The notes beneath the pieces were generated by a model. That model did no database searches, was not told where the DNA came from, and worked only from the letters and a program-made list of their open reading frames with translations. The position numbers and the translations under genes were made by a program. A stretch of 7,659 nucleotides of DNA from Gemmatimonadota bacterium (lineage in GTDB: Bacteria; Gemmatimonadota; Gemmatimonadetes; Longimicrobiales; Longimicrobiaceae). The stretch is taken from assembly GCA_019240375.1 (NCBI GenBank), contig JAFAYN010000322.1, positions 1-7,659 on the forward strand, in the 5' to 3' direction. Positions 6,275 through 7,659 of this stretch are shown piece by piece. Numbering within the stretch: position 1 is the first letter of the stretch; every line of letters starts with the position of its first letter.

Positions 6275-6739
6275 TCAATCCATCCGGCCGAACTCCTTTT
6301 CCAGGAACTCCCGGCGAAAGCGGAAGATCGCTGTCAGCCGCGGCCCCACCATCCACCGCCGCACCAGCCCCGCCGCCGGCTCCAGCGGCAGAGCATAGTT
6401 GACGATGTCCCGCATCTCGACACCCCCCGGAATCTCACGAAAGTGGTGCTGGTGGTGCCAGAACCGGTACGGCCCGAACCGCTGCTCGTCCACGAACAGG
6501 CTCCCCTCCACCACGTGCGTGATCTCCGTGACCCAGGTGGTCCGCACGCCGGGAAACGGGCGCACCGAGTAGGTGGCGATCATCCCCGGGTACATCCGCG
6601 GCGGCAGCTCGGAGGTGACGACGAACCCCAGCGAGGGCGGCGTGATCCGCGGCAGGTTGGCCGCGTCCGAAAAGAAGTCCCACGCCTGCTCCAGCGTGAT
6701 GGGAAGCCGCTGCTCGGCTCGGAGAGTGTAGAGTTTCAT
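6275..6739 (-). CDS. SRPBCC (START/Bet v1-like) family protein
   Basis: A 154-residue single-domain protein of the SRPBCC helix-grip fold, close to the cyclase/dehydrase-like conserved group (COG4276 type) that often stands beside sugar-epimerase-like proteins. Seen: an N-terminal strand MKLYTLRAEQRLPI, the helix LEQAWDFFSDAANLPRITPP (16-35), WVTEI (69-73), the hallmark FVDEQRFGPYRFWHHQHHF (82-100), MRDIVNYALPL (109-119), and the long C-terminal helix from about 123 ending FRFRREFLEKEF (139-150). Such domains form a hydrophobic cavity; the ligand is unknown and no enzyme activity can be claimed. I chose the ATG at 6737-6739, where family similarity starts, with a weak AGG just upstream. A GTG at 6752-6754 would add MSDPG. 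No partner epimerase gene is visible here. Confidence 0.87.
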   Translation of the reverse strand: MKLYTLRAEQRLPITLEQAWDFFSDAANLPRITPPSLGFVVTSELPPRMYPGMIATYSVRPFPGVRTTWVTEITHVVEGSLFVDEQRFGPYRFWHHQHHFREIPGGVEMRDIVNYALPLEPAAGLVRRWMVGPRLTAIFRFRREFLEKEFGRMD

Positions 6740-6744
6740 ACCTG

Positions 6745-6848
6745 GGTCGCTCACAAGGAGATATCACACAAACCATCGACAAACTTAGTACACACATGCA
6801 GGACTTGAGCCCGGCCGGAATCAGGCTAGATTGAGAGCGTGAGCGACC
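6745..6848. repeat. 10-bp inverted repeat flanking the divergent intergenic region
   Basis: GGTCGCTCAC (6745-6754) and its perfect complement GTGAGCGACC (6839-6848) flank 84 nt between the SRPBCC gene and the small plus-strand gene. Each arm begins with a GTG in frame with the gene it faces, so both would start MSD. The central 84 nt is AT-richer than its surroundings and holds the plus-strand promoter candidate. Confidence 0.45.
6805..6832 (+). promoter_or_regulatory. Candidate promoter for the small exported protein; predicted leaderless start
   Basis: TTGAGC (6805-6810), a 16-nt spacer and TAGATT (6827-6832; 4 of 6) precede the GTG at 6839 by six nucleotides. That spacing places the predicted transcription start on the start codon itself, as in leaderless mRNAs. 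No Shine-Dalgarno lies between, which agrees. Confidence 0.45.
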
Positions 6849-7171
6849 ATCGCCGATCTACGTCGCTCCGGCTCCTGGTCTGGCTCTTCCTGCTCGCGCT
6901 CGGCGTGGAGCACGGAGCGGCCGTCACCCGGGAGGCGCGGAGCGAATCCAAGTCTTCCTTCGCGGTCGCGCGCATCCACGGCGCGCGGGCGCCGACCGGT
7001 CGTTTCCTCCCCGATCCACCCCAGAGCGTCGCGCTGCCGGGCACGGGCACGGAGCTGCCCCCGCTCGGCATGTACGTCGTCCTCACGCCGGCTCCCGACC
7101 GGCACCCCGCGCCCCCGACCCCGGTCGTCTGGCGCGCCGAGTACCCGCGCGGCCCTCCCCGCGCAGCCTGA
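6839..7171 (+). CDS. Small hypothetical protein with an N-terminal hydrophobic segment
   Basis: I do not recognise this 110-residue product. It starts with GTG, then a short basic head (SDHRRS), and one hydrophobic segment at 10-22 (SLRLLVWLFLLAL) followed by GVEHGAAV. This is a signal peptide or a single membrane anchor. The remainder has no cysteine, is rich in Pro, Ala and Arg, contains LPGTGTELPPLGMYVVLTPAP (parts of 66-86), and ends in a Pro/Arg-rich tail. Third codon positions are strongly GC, like its neighbours, which favours real coding. It precedes the htpX-type gene by 129 nt on the same strand, so a shared transcript is possible. A long opening on the opposite strand across this gene shows no family motif and was judged a shadow. 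Confidence 0.6.
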   Translation: MSDHRRSTSLRLLVWLFLLALGVEHGAAVTREARSESKSSFAVARIHGARAPTGRFLPDPPQSVALPGTGTELPPLGMYVVLTPAPDRHPAPPTPVVWRAEYPRGPPRAA

Positions 7172-7189
7172 TCGTTCCCTCACGCGCAT

Positions 7190-7272
7190 CCACACCCGGT
7201 CGATACTCAGGCACGTAGACGCGTGCACGTACGGTCGGGACGGATCGCGCCGCCCTGCCCGGATGGGTGTGG
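7190..7272 (+). repeat. Distant 8-bp inverted arms upstream of htpX
   Basis: CCACACCC (7190-7197) and GGGTGTGG (7265-7272) are complementary and 67 nt apart in the 129-nt gap before the htpX-type gene. They could close a leader RNA structure, but chance is possible in GC-rich DNA. I see no clear promoter or Shine-Dalgarno in this gap. Confidence 0.2.
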
Positions 7273-7300
7273 CGGAGATCACGGCTACGCGAAAACGAAA

Positions 7301-7659
7301 ATGAACAACGTAAAGGTATTCGGCCTGATGGCCGCCCTCACCGCGCTGCTGGCGTCGGTGGGCGGCGCCGTCGGGGGCAGGGGCGGGTTGATGATCGCGC
7401 TGCTGATGGCCGCCGGGATGAACCTGTTCATGTACTGGGGCTCCGCCTCCATGGTGCTCCGCATGTACGGCGCGCAGGTGGTGGACCGCGCGCAGGCGCC
7501 GGAGCTGTACGACATGGTGGACCGGCTGCGGCAGCGTGCAGGGCTCCCCATGCCCACCGTGGCGATCGCGCCGCACGACCAGCCCAACGCCTTCGCCACA
7601 GGGCGGGATCCCGAGCACGCGGTGGTCTGCGTGACCGAGGGATTGACGCGGCTGGTCAC
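7301..7659 (+). CDS. htpX: HtpX-type membrane zinc metalloprotease (5' part, cut by the window edge)
   Basis: HtpX is an M48-family inner-membrane metalloprotease involved in quality control of membrane proteins. The first 119 residues are present. Two hydrophobic segments (about 6-24 and 29-48) match the paired N-terminal membrane helices. A soluble part follows with ELYDMVDRLRQRAGLPMPTVAI (68-89) and the HtpX signature PNAFATGRDPEHAVVCVTEGL (95-115). The HEXXH zinc motif, expected shortly downstream, lies beyond the edge and is not seen. The start ATG follows an A-rich stretch (GAAAACGAAAATG) without a Shine-Dalgarno. FtsH or a stress regulator is not visible nearby, so regulation cannot be judged. 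Confidence 0.93.
   Translation, partial: MNNVKVFGLMAALTALLASVGGAVGGRGGLMIALLMAAGMNLFMYWGSASMVLRMYGAQVVDRAQAPELYDMVDRLRQRAGLPMPTVAIAPHDQPNAFATGRDPEHAVVCVTEGLTRLV

Noticed and set aside
6755..6760. AAGGAG on the plus strand, a near-ideal Shine-Dalgarno
   Set aside because: No ATG, GTG or TTG stands at a usable distance downstream. It is coincidental sequence upstream of the SRPBCC start on the other strand.
6821..7618. A 265-codon open frame on the minus strand over the small exported gene and htpX
   Set aside because: It opposes the certain HtpX signature region and shows no recognisable domain; a GC-rich shadow.

Overview
This is a GC-rich (roughly 70%) bacterial chromosome segment of ordinary housekeeping genes plus a few lineage-specific ones. 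The very high third-position GC, the frequent GTG starts and the gene content would fit a Gemmatimonadota (Longimicrobium-like) bacterium. That placement is an impression from sequence style, not a demonstrated assignment. I see no mobile element, tRNA, rRNA or CRISPR array.

Positions 1-3869 (minus strand, read right to left) hold a compact histidine operon: hisC, hisB, hisH, a dapF-like gene, and hisF, whose 3' end runs off the left edge. Junctions are tight: hisC-hisB gap 11 nt, hisB-hisH 4-nt overlap, hisH-dapF gap 1 nt, dapF-hisF 10-nt overlap. The dapF-like gene sits where hisA is commonly found. It keeps the diaminopimelate-binding residues of the family, but both catalytic cysteines are serine (S78 and S230). 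This is the most interesting feature of the window.

Positions 3870-5463 (minus strand) hold purA (adenylosuccinate synthetase). It has a good sigma70-type promoter (TTGACA-17-TACATT), and a strong hairpin followed by a short U-run lies at the very start of its leader, which suggests attenuation. The 174-nt gap between purA and hisC has no gene. It contains competing hairpins and an extended -10 element (TGG-TATCAT) embedded in a 21-bp dyad, a candidate operator for the his operon. PurA and the his genes are linked metabolically: HisH/HisF release AICAR, which is recycled to IMP, the PurA substrate.

Positions 5522-7659 hold a small secreted cysteine-containing protein (plus strand). It converges, across a 12-bp hairpin, on an SRPBCC-family gene (minus strand). 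A divergent intergenic region flanked by a 10-bp inverted repeat follows, then a small exported or membrane-anchored hypothetical protein (plus strand) that may be made from a leaderless mRNA. The window ends with the first 119 codons of an htpX-type membrane metalloprotease gene, cut by the right edge before its active site.
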